This document shows, in pieces, positions 13,769 through 20,883 of a stretch of DNA of 20,883 bases (its first letter is position 1; every line of letters begins with the position of its first letter). The DNA lies in contig CAJTLC010000028.1 in the NCBI GenBank assembly GCA_910576995.1, forward strand, positions 1 to 20,883, read 5' to 3'. The DNA comes from an uncultured Ruminococcus sp. Its GTDB lineage: Bacteria > Bacillota > Clostridia > Oscillospirales > Ruminococcaceae. The translations under genes and the position numbers were made by a program. A model generated the notes under the pieces. That model made no database searches. It was not told where the DNA came from and saw nothing but the letters and a program-made list of their open reading frames with translations.

Positions 13769-13888
13769 TTAGTCAAACAATCCTATTATCCATTCTATTA
13801 TATCATCACTCAAAAATTCAATTATATCAAATATAAATTCAATAGCAGAACCGATCAGCGATTTCTTTTTCCTGCCCTTCCTGCTCAT
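13769..13888 (-). CDS. 39-aa amphipathic small protein at the end of the SPFH operon
   Basis: Two bases after the SPFH stop codon, an ATG at 13888 opens a 39-residue frame ending in TAA at 13769-13771. It begins with a strongly basic stretch, MSRKGRKKKSLIG. A region of alternating hydrophobic and acidic residues follows (IEFIFDIIEFL, DDIIEWIIGLFD) that would make one or two amphipathic, membrane-associating helices. There is no strong Shine-Dalgarno sequence, so translation would depend on coupling to the upstream gene. The pdaA terminator lies directly beyond. No family is recognised. The regular pattern of residues argues against a random frame. Position suggests it works with the SPFH protein at the membrane, which is inference. 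Confidence 0.6.
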   Translation of the reverse strand: MSRKGRKKKSLIGSAIEFIFDIIEFLSDDIIEWIIGLFD

Positions 13889-13890
13889 AC

Positions 13891-14817
13891 TTAGTCGGCT
13901 GAAGGCTCAGTTGCAGGAGGCGTGTAAGGCTGCGACGAACCTCCCAGATCGTCGGGATCAATGTTTATCAGCATTCCGTTGCTGTCGCCGCTTACTACCT
14001 TAGGCATTACGCCGTCCCACTTTTCTATCTGCTCATAAGCAATTACTTTATCGGACAATGACGCTTCGATCATTCTGTTTGCCTCCGCATTGGCTTCAGC
14101 TTTCGCAAGAATGGCGTCCGCCTCAGCCTCGGCAGCAATTACTTTCTGCTTCGCCTGAGCCTCCGCAACGGTGATAGCCTGCTTCTGCTCAGTCTCTGTT
14201 TTCAGAAGATTCTGCTCCGCGACCTGCTTAGCTTCGATAGCGTTGTTAAACTCCTCAGAAAAGTCAAAATTCACAATATTGAACTTCTCTATGAAAATTC
14301 CATAGCTGTTAAGTTTGGAATCCAGCGACGTTTTAACTTCATCCCCGACAGACGCACGCTCCGTGATCATTTCCTCGGCAGTATATTTTGCCGTCACGGA
14401 TTTCATGCATTCCTGCACCACCGGCGCAATAAGAACCGTCTGATAATCCATGCCTACGTTTCGGTACATATCTCCTGATTTATCAGAAACAAGACGATAG
14501 TTGACGGCAACGTTGCTGCTGACAGTCTGCAAATCTTTCGAAACCGCAGACGCAGAAATTTCATATACCTGAATTTTATTCGAAACGCTTTCAACGCTCT
14601 GGATTATCGGTATTTTAAGATGAAATCCCTCTGAAAACGAACTGTCGGAAACTTTGCCGAGAGTCAGTATTACACCCGTATGACCTGCGGGAACGATCGT
14701 ACATGAACTTATAAATAACAATGCAGCAGCCGCTGCCGCCACGCCTATCCCGATGCATTTTCCCGTGAAATTTTTCTTAGGTTTGCCGTCCGGTCTTAAT
14801 TCTTCAAATTTTGCCAT
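13891..14817 (-). CDS. SPFH/band-7 (prohibitin-like) membrane protein
   Basis: The 308-residue protein has a basic N-terminus, one transmembrane helix (about 20-38) and an SPFH domain (about 40-205) with IVPAGHTGVILTLGKV and FSEGFHLKIP. A long charged coiled-coil (about 205-255) is rich in Ala, Glu and Lys (EAQAKQKVIAAEAEAD), and a Pro/Ser-rich tail ends it. SPFH proteins oligomerise into rings or membrane microdomains and often scaffold proteases or stress responses. The length is normal for prohibitin-like members. GAGGAG lies eight bases before ATG 14817. It is preceded by the DUF1836 gene (28 bases away) and followed by the 39-aa ORF. All three appear to be one transcript. Confidence 0.92.
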   Translation of the reverse strand: MAKFEELRPDGKPKKNFTGKCIGIGVAAAAAALLFISSCTIVPAGHTGVILTLGKVSDSSFSEGFHLKIPIIQSVESVSNKIQVYEISASAVSKDLQTVSSNVAVNYRLVSDKSGDMYRNVGMDYQTVLIAPVVQECMKSVTAKYTAEEMITERASVGDEVKTSLDSKLNSYGIFIEKFNIVNFDFSEEFNNAIEAKQVAEQNLLKTETEQKQAITVAEAQAKQKVIAAEAEADAILAKAEANAEANRMIEASLSDKVIAYEQIEKWDGVMPKVVSGDSNGMLINIDPDDLGGSSQPYTPPATEPSAD

Positions 14818-14845
14818 TATAATTCTCCTCAGTTTTAGAACCTGT

Positions 14846-15418
14846 TTAGTTTGTCATTTCGGCAAGAATAACATTCATTGCCGTTTCCGTTTCATTTTTG
14901 AGACAAGCGCTTCTGTAAGCCATTACCATGGCGTACATAGCCTTGCGAAGCTTCACTTCGTCCCTGATCTCTTCAGCGCATTCGCAGATTTCATCGTCAA
15001 TCAGCCGCTTTATCGAGTCCGTTTCAAATGCGCCGCGATCTTCCGCTGTAAATATTATTCTGCACAAGATATTATACAAAACAATATCTGCAATTATATC
15101 ATCGGAAGTATCCTCCACATCGCCGTTTATGTAAGTCATAAGCTTTGCGATATTTTCAAGCCGCATTGCACCGCGAAGCATATTGATCAGCAGGATTCGT
15201 ATGACCTGCTTTTCGGAATATTTTTTTCCGCCTGTTGAAGATACCCAGCCGCGCTTTATCCAGTTCTGAATAGTCGAGCCCTCCAGCCCAGTCACCTTAG
15301 ACAGCTGCGACAGCGTAAGTCCTCCCGTGGCTTCCAAAACCGGAGAAATAATATCAAAAGCAGCCTCGCGCGCCTGTTCGGTAAATTTTATTGTAGTTCC
15401 GGGAACCATTCTTATCAT
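14846..15418 (-). CDS. DUF1836 putative transcription regulator
   Basis: This 190-residue protein has a helix-turn-helix near the N-terminus (about 34-60: LTLSQLSKVTGLEGSTIQNW followed by a KRGWV wing). The segment KKYSEKQVIRILLINMLRG follows, then a helical remainder. This is the layout of DUF1836 proteins, which resemble MerR-type DNA-binding proteins and are thought to be regulators. AAAGGAGG (15428-15435) precedes ATG 15418. Its promoter (15489-15517) contains a perfect 12-bp palindrome in the spacer, and an 8-bp inverted repeat lies in the leader. Together these suggest the operon is autoregulated, an inference. It is the first gene of an operon with the SPFH gene and the 39-aa ORF. Confidence 0.88.
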   Translation of the reverse strand: MIRMVPGTTIKFTEQAREAAFDIISPVLEATGGLTLSQLSKVTGLEGSTIQNWIKRGWVSSTGGKKYSEKQVIRILLINMLRGAMRLENIAKLMTYINGDVEDTSDDIIADIVLYNILCRIIFTAEDRGAFETDSIKRLIDDEICECAEEIRDEVKLRKAMYAMVMAYRSACLKNETETAMNVILAEMTN

Positions 15419-15433
15419 TTTAACAACCTCCTT

Positions 15434-15466
15434 TGCGGAACACTGATCAAGAAAATGAGTTCCGCA
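15434..15466. promoter_or_regulatory. Inverted repeat in the DUF1836 leader
   Basis: TGCGGAAC (15434-15441) and GTTCCGCA (15459-15466) are exact inverted repeats 17 bases apart, between the promoter and the ribosome binding site. The GTTC/GAAC half-sites resemble those of the promoter palindrome GTTCACGTGAAC. Confidence 0.55.
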
Positions 15467-15488
15467 CCACTTTTCATGTGATGTTAAG

Positions 15489-15517
15489 ATTATATCATAA
15501 GTTCACGTGAACCGCAA
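15489..15517 (-). promoter_or_regulatory. Promoter of the DUF1836-SPFH operon with an internal palindrome
   Basis: On the minus strand, TTGCGG (15517-15512) and TATAAT (15494-15489) are 17 bases apart. The perfect palindrome GTTCACGTGAAC (15501-15512) fills the spacer next to the -35 box, where a bound dimer would block or reshape the promoter. Confidence 0.7.
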
Positions 15518-15598
15518 CATTCATCTTTAAACGATTTCGGACGGTTTAACGAAGATTATATGGTTTTTTTGAATTTATCATTGTTTATCTTATAATTT

Positions 15599-16954
15599 CT
15601 AAGTTTTACTCAAGTTTTCTCTCAAAGGAAATTCCGCAATAAAGGAAGTCCCCTCATTCGTACTGACGGCACGGATTGTTCCTCCGTGATACATCACACC
15701 ATGTTTTACGATAGATAACCCCAGGCCCGTACCTTTTATTTTACGAGAACGGCTTTTGTCAACTCGGTAAAATCGCTCGAAAATACGCTCTATATGCTCC
15801 TCCGGAATCCCTATCCCGTTATCGCTGACCGTCAAAATGGCACGCTTGGGAATATGCGAAAGCTTCACCTCGTATTTCCCACCGATATTACCATATTTAA
15901 TGGCATTATCACAAAGATTATATATAACCTCGTCAAACACAGTGCGATTTCCGACCATAATCACATGATCGCCGAAAACAGTTCCCGTGATATTCTTTTC
16001 GGCAGCGCAGTTTTCGAGCCTGCCAACTATCTCCGCCGCCAATTCGTAAAGATCAATCTCCTCGTCGCTTCTTGGCAAAGAATTTTCATCAAGCTTGGAC
16101 AATGCAACAATATCATTGATAAGAGTGATCAGTCTGTCGGCTTCACGTCGAATATTTCCGCCAAATGCCGCCACATCCGCCTCTTTCACCATGCCGTTTG
16201 CAAGCATATCCGCAACGCCGTATATCGTCGTAAGCGGCGTTTTCAGCTCGTGAGAAACATTGGAAGTAAATTCCCTGCGCATTTTTTCAAGCGCCTGCTC
16301 TTCTGTTACGTCAAATATAAATACTACTATCCCATTGACCGCGCCGTTGATAGAAGCAGGACTTGCAATTACCCTGCGGTCGCCCTGTTCGGTTTTCAGC
16401 AGGCATTCCGCGCGTCTGCCTCCCATAGCGTCCTGAATGCAGCGGCGAAAATTTTCCTCGCGGCTGAGCGTAAAAATACTATCGCCGTTTTTAGGCGGCT
16501 TTACGCATAAAAGCTTCGAAACCTCCGAATTGCAGGTCAGGATGGACGTTTTCGGATCTGCAATTATCATGCCCTCGTTCATACTTTCCGTCAACAGGCT
16601 GAATTGCTCGCGCCGGCTGACCAATTCAGCTTTCTGTCGGTTCACCATACCATTTCTGGAATTAAGCTTCTCCAGAATAGGCGCAAGTTCCTTGTAATTC
16701 TTTTTAGGTTCTGGATGATCCAAATTTATTTTTCTGATCGGTTTTATAATTCGTTTTGTAGCCATCAGACCTGCAACCGCCGAAAAAATAACGATTGCAA
16801 TAATGATAAGAAATAAAGAATCAATAATTTTTACAGCAATATCCTGCCATTTTTCGGATATATTAAGAAAAATAGCCGCCGCTGTAAGGATGCTTGCGCC
16901 AATACCTGTAATTACAGACGTTGACAAAACGCCGAAAAATATTTTCTTTTTCAC
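15599..16954 (-). CDS. Sensor histidine kinase (PhoR-like)
   Basis: The 451-residue kinase has two transmembrane helices (about 7-30 and 42-64) with only a short external loop. A HAMP-like linker follows (about 65-110), then a PAS-like domain (about 115-218; SMNEGMIIADPKTSILTCN). The HisKA domain contains SHELKTP (phospho-acceptor His235). The ATPase domain has NLCDNAIKY, DNGIGIPEEH and GTGLGLSIVKH. With almost no extracellular domain, it likely senses through the membrane or the PAS domain. The start is a GTG at 16954 preceded by AGGGGG. The regulator gene ends 13 bases upstream, so the two are co-transcribed. It most resembles PhoR/WalK-type kinases by layout; the stimulus is unknown. Confidence 0.94.
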   Translation of the reverse strand: MKKKIFFGVLSTSVITGIGASILTAAAIFLNISEKWQDIAVKIIDSLFLIIIAIVIFSAVAGLMATKRIIKPIRKINLDHPEPKKNYKELAPILEKLNSRNGMVNRQKAELVSRREQFSLLTESMNEGMIIADPKTSILTCNSEVSKLLCVKPPKNGDSIFTLSREENFRRCIQDAMGGRRAECLLKTEQGDRRVIASPASINGAVNGIVVFIFDVTEEQALEKMRREFTSNVSHELKTPLTTIYGVADMLANGMVKEADVAAFGGNIRREADRLITLINDIVALSKLDENSLPRSDEEIDLYELAAEIVGRLENCAAEKNITGTVFGDHVIMVGNRTVFDEVIYNLCDNAIKYGNIGGKYEVKLSHIPKRAILTVSDNGIGIPEEHIERIFERFYRVDKSRSRKIKGTGLGLSIVKHGVMYHGGTIRAVSTNEGTSFIAEFPLRENLSKT

Positions 16955-16967
16955 CTGATTCCCCCTA

Positions 16968-17636
16968 TTATTGAGAATAAATAATATAACCGACTCCGCG
17001 TATAGTCTCGATCAATTCTCCGCCCGAACCCAATTTCGAGCGAAGAGTTCGTATATGAACATCAACAGTACGGCTTTCACCGCTGAAATCGAATCCCCAG
17101 ACCTGCCGCAAAAGTTCATCCCGCGTAAGCACTTTTCCAACATTTTTCACAAGAATAAGCAGCAAGCAGTACTCTTTATTGGTTAATCCTACATTTTTCC
17201 CCTCATATATTACTTCGCGGCTTTTCACATCTATCGTCAGCCCGCGAAGTTTTATCATATCATCCGAATCACGGCGAACACGGCGAAGGAGCGCATTGAT
17301 ACGTGCTATAAGTTCCATTGCGCCAAAGGGTTTTGTTAAGTAGTCGTCCGCTCCGGCGTCAAGCCCGTTCACTTTGTCATATTCAGCGCTTCTCGCAGTC
17401 AGCATAATTACCGGCAGCCGATAGGTATCATCTCTGCTTCTCAGCTTTTTAAGGACGCTTAAACCGTCCTCTTCGGGCAGCATTATATCAAGAAGCAGCA
17501 GATCGGGAACGCGTTTTTGCAATGCTGCATACAACTCCGACGGCAGTTCAAAACCCTCCGCTTCCATTCCGGAATTATTCAGCGCATACAAGACAAAATC
17601 CCGTATCGACTCATCATCTTCAAGAAAATAAATCAT
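16968..17636 (-). CDS. OmpR/PhoB-family response regulator
   Basis: The 222-residue regulator has a receiver domain (about 1-115) with acidic pair Asp7/Asp8, phosphorylation site Asp50 (LLLLDIMLPEEDG), Thr80 and Lys102 (TKPFG). A winged-helix DNA-binding domain follows (about 128-220; LTNKEYCLLLIL, SRTVDVHIRTLRSKLG, TIRGVGYII). The start is taken as ATG 17636 because AGAGGTGAG lies just upstream. A GTG three codons earlier overlaps that ribosome binding site and is less likely. It is the first gene of the two-component operon with its own promoter (17655-17683), and lies divergent to the beta-helix lipoprotein gene. It would activate or repress genes after phosphorylation by the kinase downstream. 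Confidence 0.94.
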   Translation of the reverse strand: MIYFLEDDESIRDFVLYALNNSGMEAEGFELPSELYAALQKRVPDLLLLDIMLPEEDGLSVLKKLRSRDDTYRLPVIMLTARSAEYDKVNGLDAGADDYLTKPFGAMELIARINALLRRVRRDSDDMIKLRGLTIDVKSREVIYEGKNVGLTNKEYCLLLILVKNVGKVLTRDELLRQVWGFDFSGESRTVDVHIRTLRSKLGSGGELIETIRGVGYIIYSQ

Positions 17637-17654
17637 AATTCTCACCTCTTTCTT

Positions 17655-17690
17655 ATTATACTATGATATTCCGCAAATAGCAAGGCTATT
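17655..17690 (-). promoter_or_regulatory. Promoter of the two-component operon with an inverted repeat
   Basis: On the minus strand, TTGCTA (17683-17678) and TATAAT (17660-17655) are 17 bases apart. The inverted repeat AATAGC-AAG-GCTATT (17676-17690) covers the -35 box and could be a regulator site, possibly for autoregulation. Confidence 0.7.
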
Positions 17691-17854
17691 CTTTACAAAG
17701 ATTGCACTAAACGCTATTGCTCAATTTGGATTTGCTGCCGATATGATTTTTCATTTATTTCAATTACCTTTCACGTGTTTTTCATAATTTCAGGTTAAAA
17801 TAATAAGCATAGAAAGATAATTGGAATTGGGGAAACTAAATTTCAGGTGATATA

Positions 17855-19963
17855 ATGAATTATTTTTTTAAAACCGCCTTAAGTTTCCTTACATTAGCTG
17901 CTGTTTCCGCAAATTTTACTTCCTGCGGCGGCAAAATATTTCAACCCGAAGAAAACTTGAGCGACAACCAAACGGAAACTGCTGAAAATTCTTCTGTTGA
18001 AGAAACGGATTCCGTTTCAAAACTAAGTTCAGCCGAAAAAGATTCAAGAAATTATGACGCGCTTTTTTCCGATAGGGATATGCAGAAGAATATTCCCGAT
18101 GAAAATGATATTGATGGTAATATCATTCTGAAAAATACTTCGGCTAAAGCGGAGGGAACAGGAATTCAAATTGACGGTTCTCAGATAAACATAACGCAGG
18201 AAGGCATTTACAAAATTTCCGGTACTCTTGACGACGGTCAAATCATTGTAAACGCTCCTGACGCAAAAGTTCAGCTGATACTTGACGGCGCGAATATTAA
18301 GTGCAGCGATGCTCCGCCTATTTATGGCGAATATTCCGATAAAATCTTCATTTCTCTCGCTCAAAACAGCGTTAATTTTCTTACCTGCAATATGGCAGTT
18401 CTCGACGCTCAATCGCCCGACGCCTGTATTTTCAGCAACGACAGTCTGACGATAAACGGCGAAGGTACGCTTAATATTGAATCTTCTCTTGATGGAATCC
18501 ACAGCAAGGACGATGTTGTGATAACGGGCGGCATTCTGAATATAAATTCGGAAGGCGACGGCATCAAAGGCAAGGATTATACTGCGGTCTGCGGAGGAAA
18601 TTTTGTAATCAACGCCAAGGAAGACGGCATTAAATCCACTGACAAAAACGACGAATCTATGGGTTTCGTCTATATTAAAGGCGGAGAATTTGAGATAAAT
18701 TCCCAACAAGACGGCATTCAGGCTGAAACAGACCTCATAATTGACGGTGGAAATTTTAGCGTTATCAGCGGCGGCGGTTTTGAAAATTCCACCAAAACTC
18801 ATGACAATTTTTACGACTTTAAGGGAAATTTTGGATTTGAAAATATGGAGCCTCCCGGTAAACCAGGCGATTTCAACGGTGAGCCTCCTTCAATACCAAA
18901 TAATTTTGAGCCGCCCGAAATTATGCAGACGGCTGTTTCCGATTCAAATTCCGAAACCTCGGAAACAAGCAAAAAAGGATTAAAGGGCAATAATTCTGTT
19001 GAGATCAACGACTGTACGCTGACCGTTGATTCGGCAGACGACGCGATCCATTCAAATGGCAGCGTTATCATCAGCGGCGGCAATATAACGCTTTCAGCGG
19101 GCGACGACGGAATTCACAGTGACCTTAATGTGTCTGTTAATGACGGCGTTGTCGAAATTCTTCAATCCTATGAAGGAATTGAGGGAGCAAGTATTAATGT
19201 TAACGGCGGCTTAGTTAAACTTTGTGCTAATGACGATGGATTCAATGCTTCCGACGGCACTCCTCAGGAGGGGTTGGGTACATATTCTGACAATGTTGAG
19301 TTGAATTTTAACGGCGGCACTGTTTATGTTGACGCTGACGGCGATGGCTTGGATTCGAACGACGATTTGCTCATAAATGGGGGTACAATAATTGTAAACG
19401 GTCCGACAAATGGCGGAAACGGCGCTCTTGACAGCAATAATAAAATAATTATTAACGGCGGGCTCCTTTTAGCCGCGGGAAGTTCTCAAATGGCAGAATC
19501 TCCTGACAAAGATTCGCAGCAAAATTCTTTATCAGCTTCCCTTGACTCAGTTCAGCAGGCTGAAACGCTTGTAACTCTTTGCAATGAAGACAATAAGGAA
19601 ATTATTTGTTTTATGCCTTCAAAAAATTTCGATCATATTGTAATAAGCAGCCCTGAAATTAAAAATGGGTATTCATATACATTGTATCTCGGAGGAACAT
19701 CAGATTCTTCCCAGTCGTATGGTATTTTTGATAATGGCGGATTTAATTTTGACGGAACGTCCGTCGGAACATTCATAGCCGAAAATTCGATTTCATTTAT
19801 AGGACAGCATTCAGCAATGAGCGGTGGATTCAAAAATGACGGTGCTCATTCTGGCGGTAAATTCGGTGGCAATGGTGATTTTCAGCCTCCTACCGACGAA
19901 AACGGAGAACCAATGATTCCGGACAGCGATTTTCGGCACGAACGGCGTGAATTCGCAGAATAA
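17855..19963 (+). CDS. Cthe_2159-like carbohydrate-binding beta-helix lipoprotein
   Basis: The 702-residue protein starts with a lipoprotein signal peptide (lipobox NFTSC, Cys24), then a polar linker rich in Ser, Glu and Thr (about 30-65). A long parallel beta-helix follows. Its turns repeat motifs such as DGIHSKDD, DGIKGKD, EDGIKSTD, QDGIQAETD, DDAIHSNG, DDGIHSDL and DGLDSNDD. These Asp-rich turns resemble calcium sites of the Cthe_2159 family, whose founder binds acidic polysaccharides and cellulose. A Pro-rich insertion (about 331-360) interrupts the helix, and the C-terminus is Gly/Pro-rich. It would sit on the outer cell surface. The ribosome binding site AGGTGA is modest. It is divergent from a two-component system that may regulate it. 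A hairpin at 19999-20038 follows. Confidence 0.88.
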   Translation: MNYFFKTALSFLTLAAVSANFTSCGGKIFQPEENLSDNQTETAENSSVEETDSVSKLSSAEKDSRNYDALFSDRDMQKNIPDENDIDGNIILKNTSAKAEGTGIQIDGSQINITQEGIYKISGTLDDGQIIVNAPDAKVQLILDGANIKCSDAPPIYGEYSDKIFISLAQNSVNFLTCNMAVLDAQSPDACIFSNDSLTINGEGTLNIESSLDGIHSKDDVVITGGILNINSEGDGIKGKDYTAVCGGNFVINAKEDGIKSTDKNDESMGFVYIKGGEFEINSQQDGIQAETDLIIDGGNFSVISGGGFENSTKTHDNFYDFKGNFGFENMEPPGKPGDFNGEPPSIPNNFEPPEIMQTAVSDSNSETSETSKKGLKGNNSVEINDCTLTVDSADDAIHSNGSVIISGGNITLSAGDDGIHSDLNVSVNDGVVEILQSYEGIEGASINVNGGLVKLCANDDGFNASDGTPQEGLGTYSDNVELNFNGGTVYVDADGDGLDSNDDLLINGGTIIVNGPTNGGNGALDSNNKIIINGGLLLAAGSSQMAESPDKDSQQNSLSASLDSVQQAETLVTLCNEDNKEIICFMPSKNFDHIVISSPEIKNGYSYTLYLGGTSDSSQSYGIFDNGGFNFDGTSVGTFIAENSISFIGQHSAMSGGFKNDGAHSGGKFGGNGDFQPPTDENGEPMIPDSDFRHERREFAE

Positions 19964-19998
19964 TCAGACATCTTCTAAATTCATATAAACCACCCTTA

Positions 19999-20038
19999 AA
20001 ACAGAAGCGGTCAGGTTAATTCCTGACCGCTTCTGTTT
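19999..20038 (+). terminator. Terminator after the beta-helix lipoprotein gene
   Basis: AAACAGAAGCGGTCAGG and CCTGACCGCTTCTGTTT form a perfect 17-bp stem with a 6-base loop, 36 bases after the stop codon. The T-run is short (TTT). Confidence 0.8.
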
Positions 20039-20067
20039 GCCCTATAGCAAATTCTGCTTAAAAATAA

Positions 20068-20093
20068 AAAACTCTTCCATTTGGAAGAATTTT
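20068..20093. terminator. Bidirectional terminator between the lipoprotein gene and the 205-aa gene
   Basis: AAAACTCTTCC (20068-20078) and GGAAGAATTTT (20083-20093) form an 11-bp stem with one mismatch and a 4-base loop. A- and T-rich flanks give a U-tract on both strands, strongest on the minus strand (GTTTTTTATTTT), where it ends the 205-aa gene. Confidence 0.8.
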
Positions 20094-20121
20094 ATTATTA
20101 TGTCGGAAACAAGTAAGATTT

Positions 20122-20739
20122 TCATACAGATTCCCTCAAGAAAAATTTCTGATATTCATTAAGTTCAAATTTAAAGTCAATTTCTTCCACCCAATCAATA
20201 TTTTCATCATTGTTAAAGTATCTATGATAATACCCCCAGCATCTCCGATAAAGTTCTTCCTGCCAGTTATTACTGCACCAACCATGGAAAACCTCATCAT
20301 ATTGAAGCAAATCGTACGCAATATCTCCATATTTTTCCCAGTCTTGTTCAGTCCAGTCCTCAACCCGTCTGATACCACTGTTTCTGTATTTTTCAAAAAA
20401 AGTCCTGCTGTCTCTTTTTTCCTTTCCGGCTACAACACCGATTTTCTCCCATTTTACACAATTCTCATAGAATTTCACTTTAACAACAATAACCGTACAT
20501 GAAAAATCAAGATCGCAATCACATATTAGCAACGGAAAATTGCAGTCGATTTTTCTACTGACAAGTTCCCTTACATAACGAATTTCACTCATATTTTCAC
20601 AGTAAAGTGACGAAACAAGCCCATAACTATATCCATAATATATAATGCCTTTTCCATCATAATGAGCAAAATTTCTGATAATATCTATGCCGTCAACAAA
20701 AATATCTCCGTCTTTTTCAGTAAGTCTATTATAATTCAT
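20122..20739 (-). CDS. 205-aa protein of unknown function behind the rRNA operon
   Basis: No family is recognised. The 205-residue product looks cytosolic: no signal peptide or membrane helix. It is rich in Tyr, Trp, Phe and acidic residues, with alternating beta-like stretches in the first half (KGIIYYGYSYGLVSSLY, CTVIVVKVKFYENCV) and a helical acidic second half (DWTEQDWEKYGDIAYDLLQ, YRRCWGYYHRYFNN). Such compositions are seen among immunity-type proteins of polymorphic toxin systems, but no toxin gene is in the window. ATG 20739 is chosen because GGAG lies about seven bases upstream. A longer frame to 20835 would start inside the 5S gene. The start is only 21 bases beyond the rRNA operon terminator hairpin, which leaves little room for a separate promoter. 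Confidence 0.72.
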   Translation of the reverse strand: MNYNRLTEKDGDIFVDGIDIIRNFAHYDGKGIIYYGYSYGLVSSLYCENMSEIRYVRELVSRKIDCNFPLLICDCDLDFSCTVIVVKVKFYENCVKWEKIGVVAGKEKRDSRTFFEKYRNSGIRRVEDWTEQDWEKYGDIAYDLLQYDEVFHGWCSNNWQEELYRRCWGYYHRYFNNDENIDWVEEIDFKFELNEYQKFFLRESV

Positions 20740-20759
20740 AAAAAATCTCCATAAAATAA

Positions 20760-20785
20760 AAATCTGTTCTAAAAAGAACAGATTT
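20760..20785 (-). terminator. Terminator of the rRNA operon
   Basis: AAATCTGTTCT (20760-20770) and AGAACAGATTT (20775-20785) form a perfect 11-bp stem with a 4-base loop. Read on the minus strand it is followed by TTATTTTAT, directly after the 5S 3' end. Confidence 0.88.
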
Positions 20786-20795
20786 CTTAAATATA

Positions 20796-20883
20796 TGCCG
20801 GCATTGAAATATTTTCCCAGGCCGTCGTCAGCCAAGTATCATCATCGCAGCAGAGCTTAACTTCCGTGTTCGGAAAGGGAACG
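20796..20883 (-). rRNA. rrf: 5S ribosomal RNA, 3' part (5' end outside window)
   Basis: Read on the minus strand, the sequence contains the conserved 5S segment CCGAACACGGAAGTTAAGCT, then a GATGATACTTGG stretch and a 3' end in TGCCGGCAT. This fits about 88 bases of the roughly 117-base molecule. It is followed by a terminator, as expected for the last gene of an rRNA operon, which must extend beyond the window end. Confidence 0.95.

Noticed and set aside
14831..14845. TTAGAACCTGTTTAG between DUF1836 and SPFH resembles an end of the 163-bp element.
   Set aside because: Only about 11 bases match, with no partner arm nearby, so it is probably chance.
20740..20835. Longer start for the 205-aa gene.
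   Set aside because: It would begin inside the 5S rRNA gene and run through the rRNA terminator; the ATG at 20739 has a ribosome binding site.

Overview
The window looks like chromosome of a fibre-degrading Ruminococcus or close relative (Oscillospiraceae, Firmicutes). The evidence is two secreted dockerin-bearing cellulase-type enzymes (GH8 and GH5), a spore-germination gene set, DUF1836, DUF1540 and IreB proteins, and Gram-positive ribosome binding sites throughout. The species cannot be fixed from sequence alone.

Layout. 1-463: 3' end of a group II intron (HNH tail of its maturase, domain V, domain VI). 533-2736: a recombinase module made of a 55-aa ORF, a large serine recombinase and a 66-aa ORF coupled to it by a TTGA overlap. 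2737-3301: AT-rich intergenic DNA with a promoter-plus-terminator unit that may be a small RNA, a perfect 19-bp hairpin and the GH8 promoter. 3302-5667: GH8-dockerin enzyme and a CorA-type transporter, probably one transcript. 5961-7118: DUF1540 (minus), then a DUF421/DUF4363 pair (plus). 7333-9571: GH5-dockerin cellulase and ireB (minus) from a near-consensus promoter. 9655-13756: germination genes gerA, gerB, gerC (the last two short) and a PdaA-like cortex deacetylase. 13769-15517: a minus-strand operon of DUF1836 regulator, SPFH/band-7 protein and a previously uncalled 39-aa amphipathic peptide, behind a promoter with a 12-bp palindrome in its spacer. 15599-17683: histidine kinase and OmpR-type regulator. 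17855-19963: divergent Cthe_2159-like beta-helix lipoprotein. 20122-20883: an unrecognised gene directly behind the terminator of an rRNA operon, whose 5S gene runs off the window end on the minus strand.

The most unusual content is the non-coding repeats. (1) Three copies of a ~163-bp palindromic element (824-986, 7168-7330 inverted, 11106-11269) share internal blocks but have different arms that remain complementary. (2) Two copies of a three-hairpin element (5752-5883, 12825-12954) have fixed spacing, near-identical linkers and compensatory base-pair changes. (3) A shorter, less certain hairpin type starts TAAGGCAA (7598-7635, 11269-11310). They sit beside unrelated genes, so they look like dispersed structured elements rather than gene-specific switches.

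How the genes fit together: the GH8 and GH5 enzymes would be secreted and docked on a cellulosome scaffold. The ger genes and pdaA belong to spore cortex and germination biology. The two-component system may control the divergent surface lipoprotein. The DUF1836-SPFH-peptide operon looks like a self-regulated membrane-associated unit of unknown role. All functional statements are by reading sequence; no database search was run.
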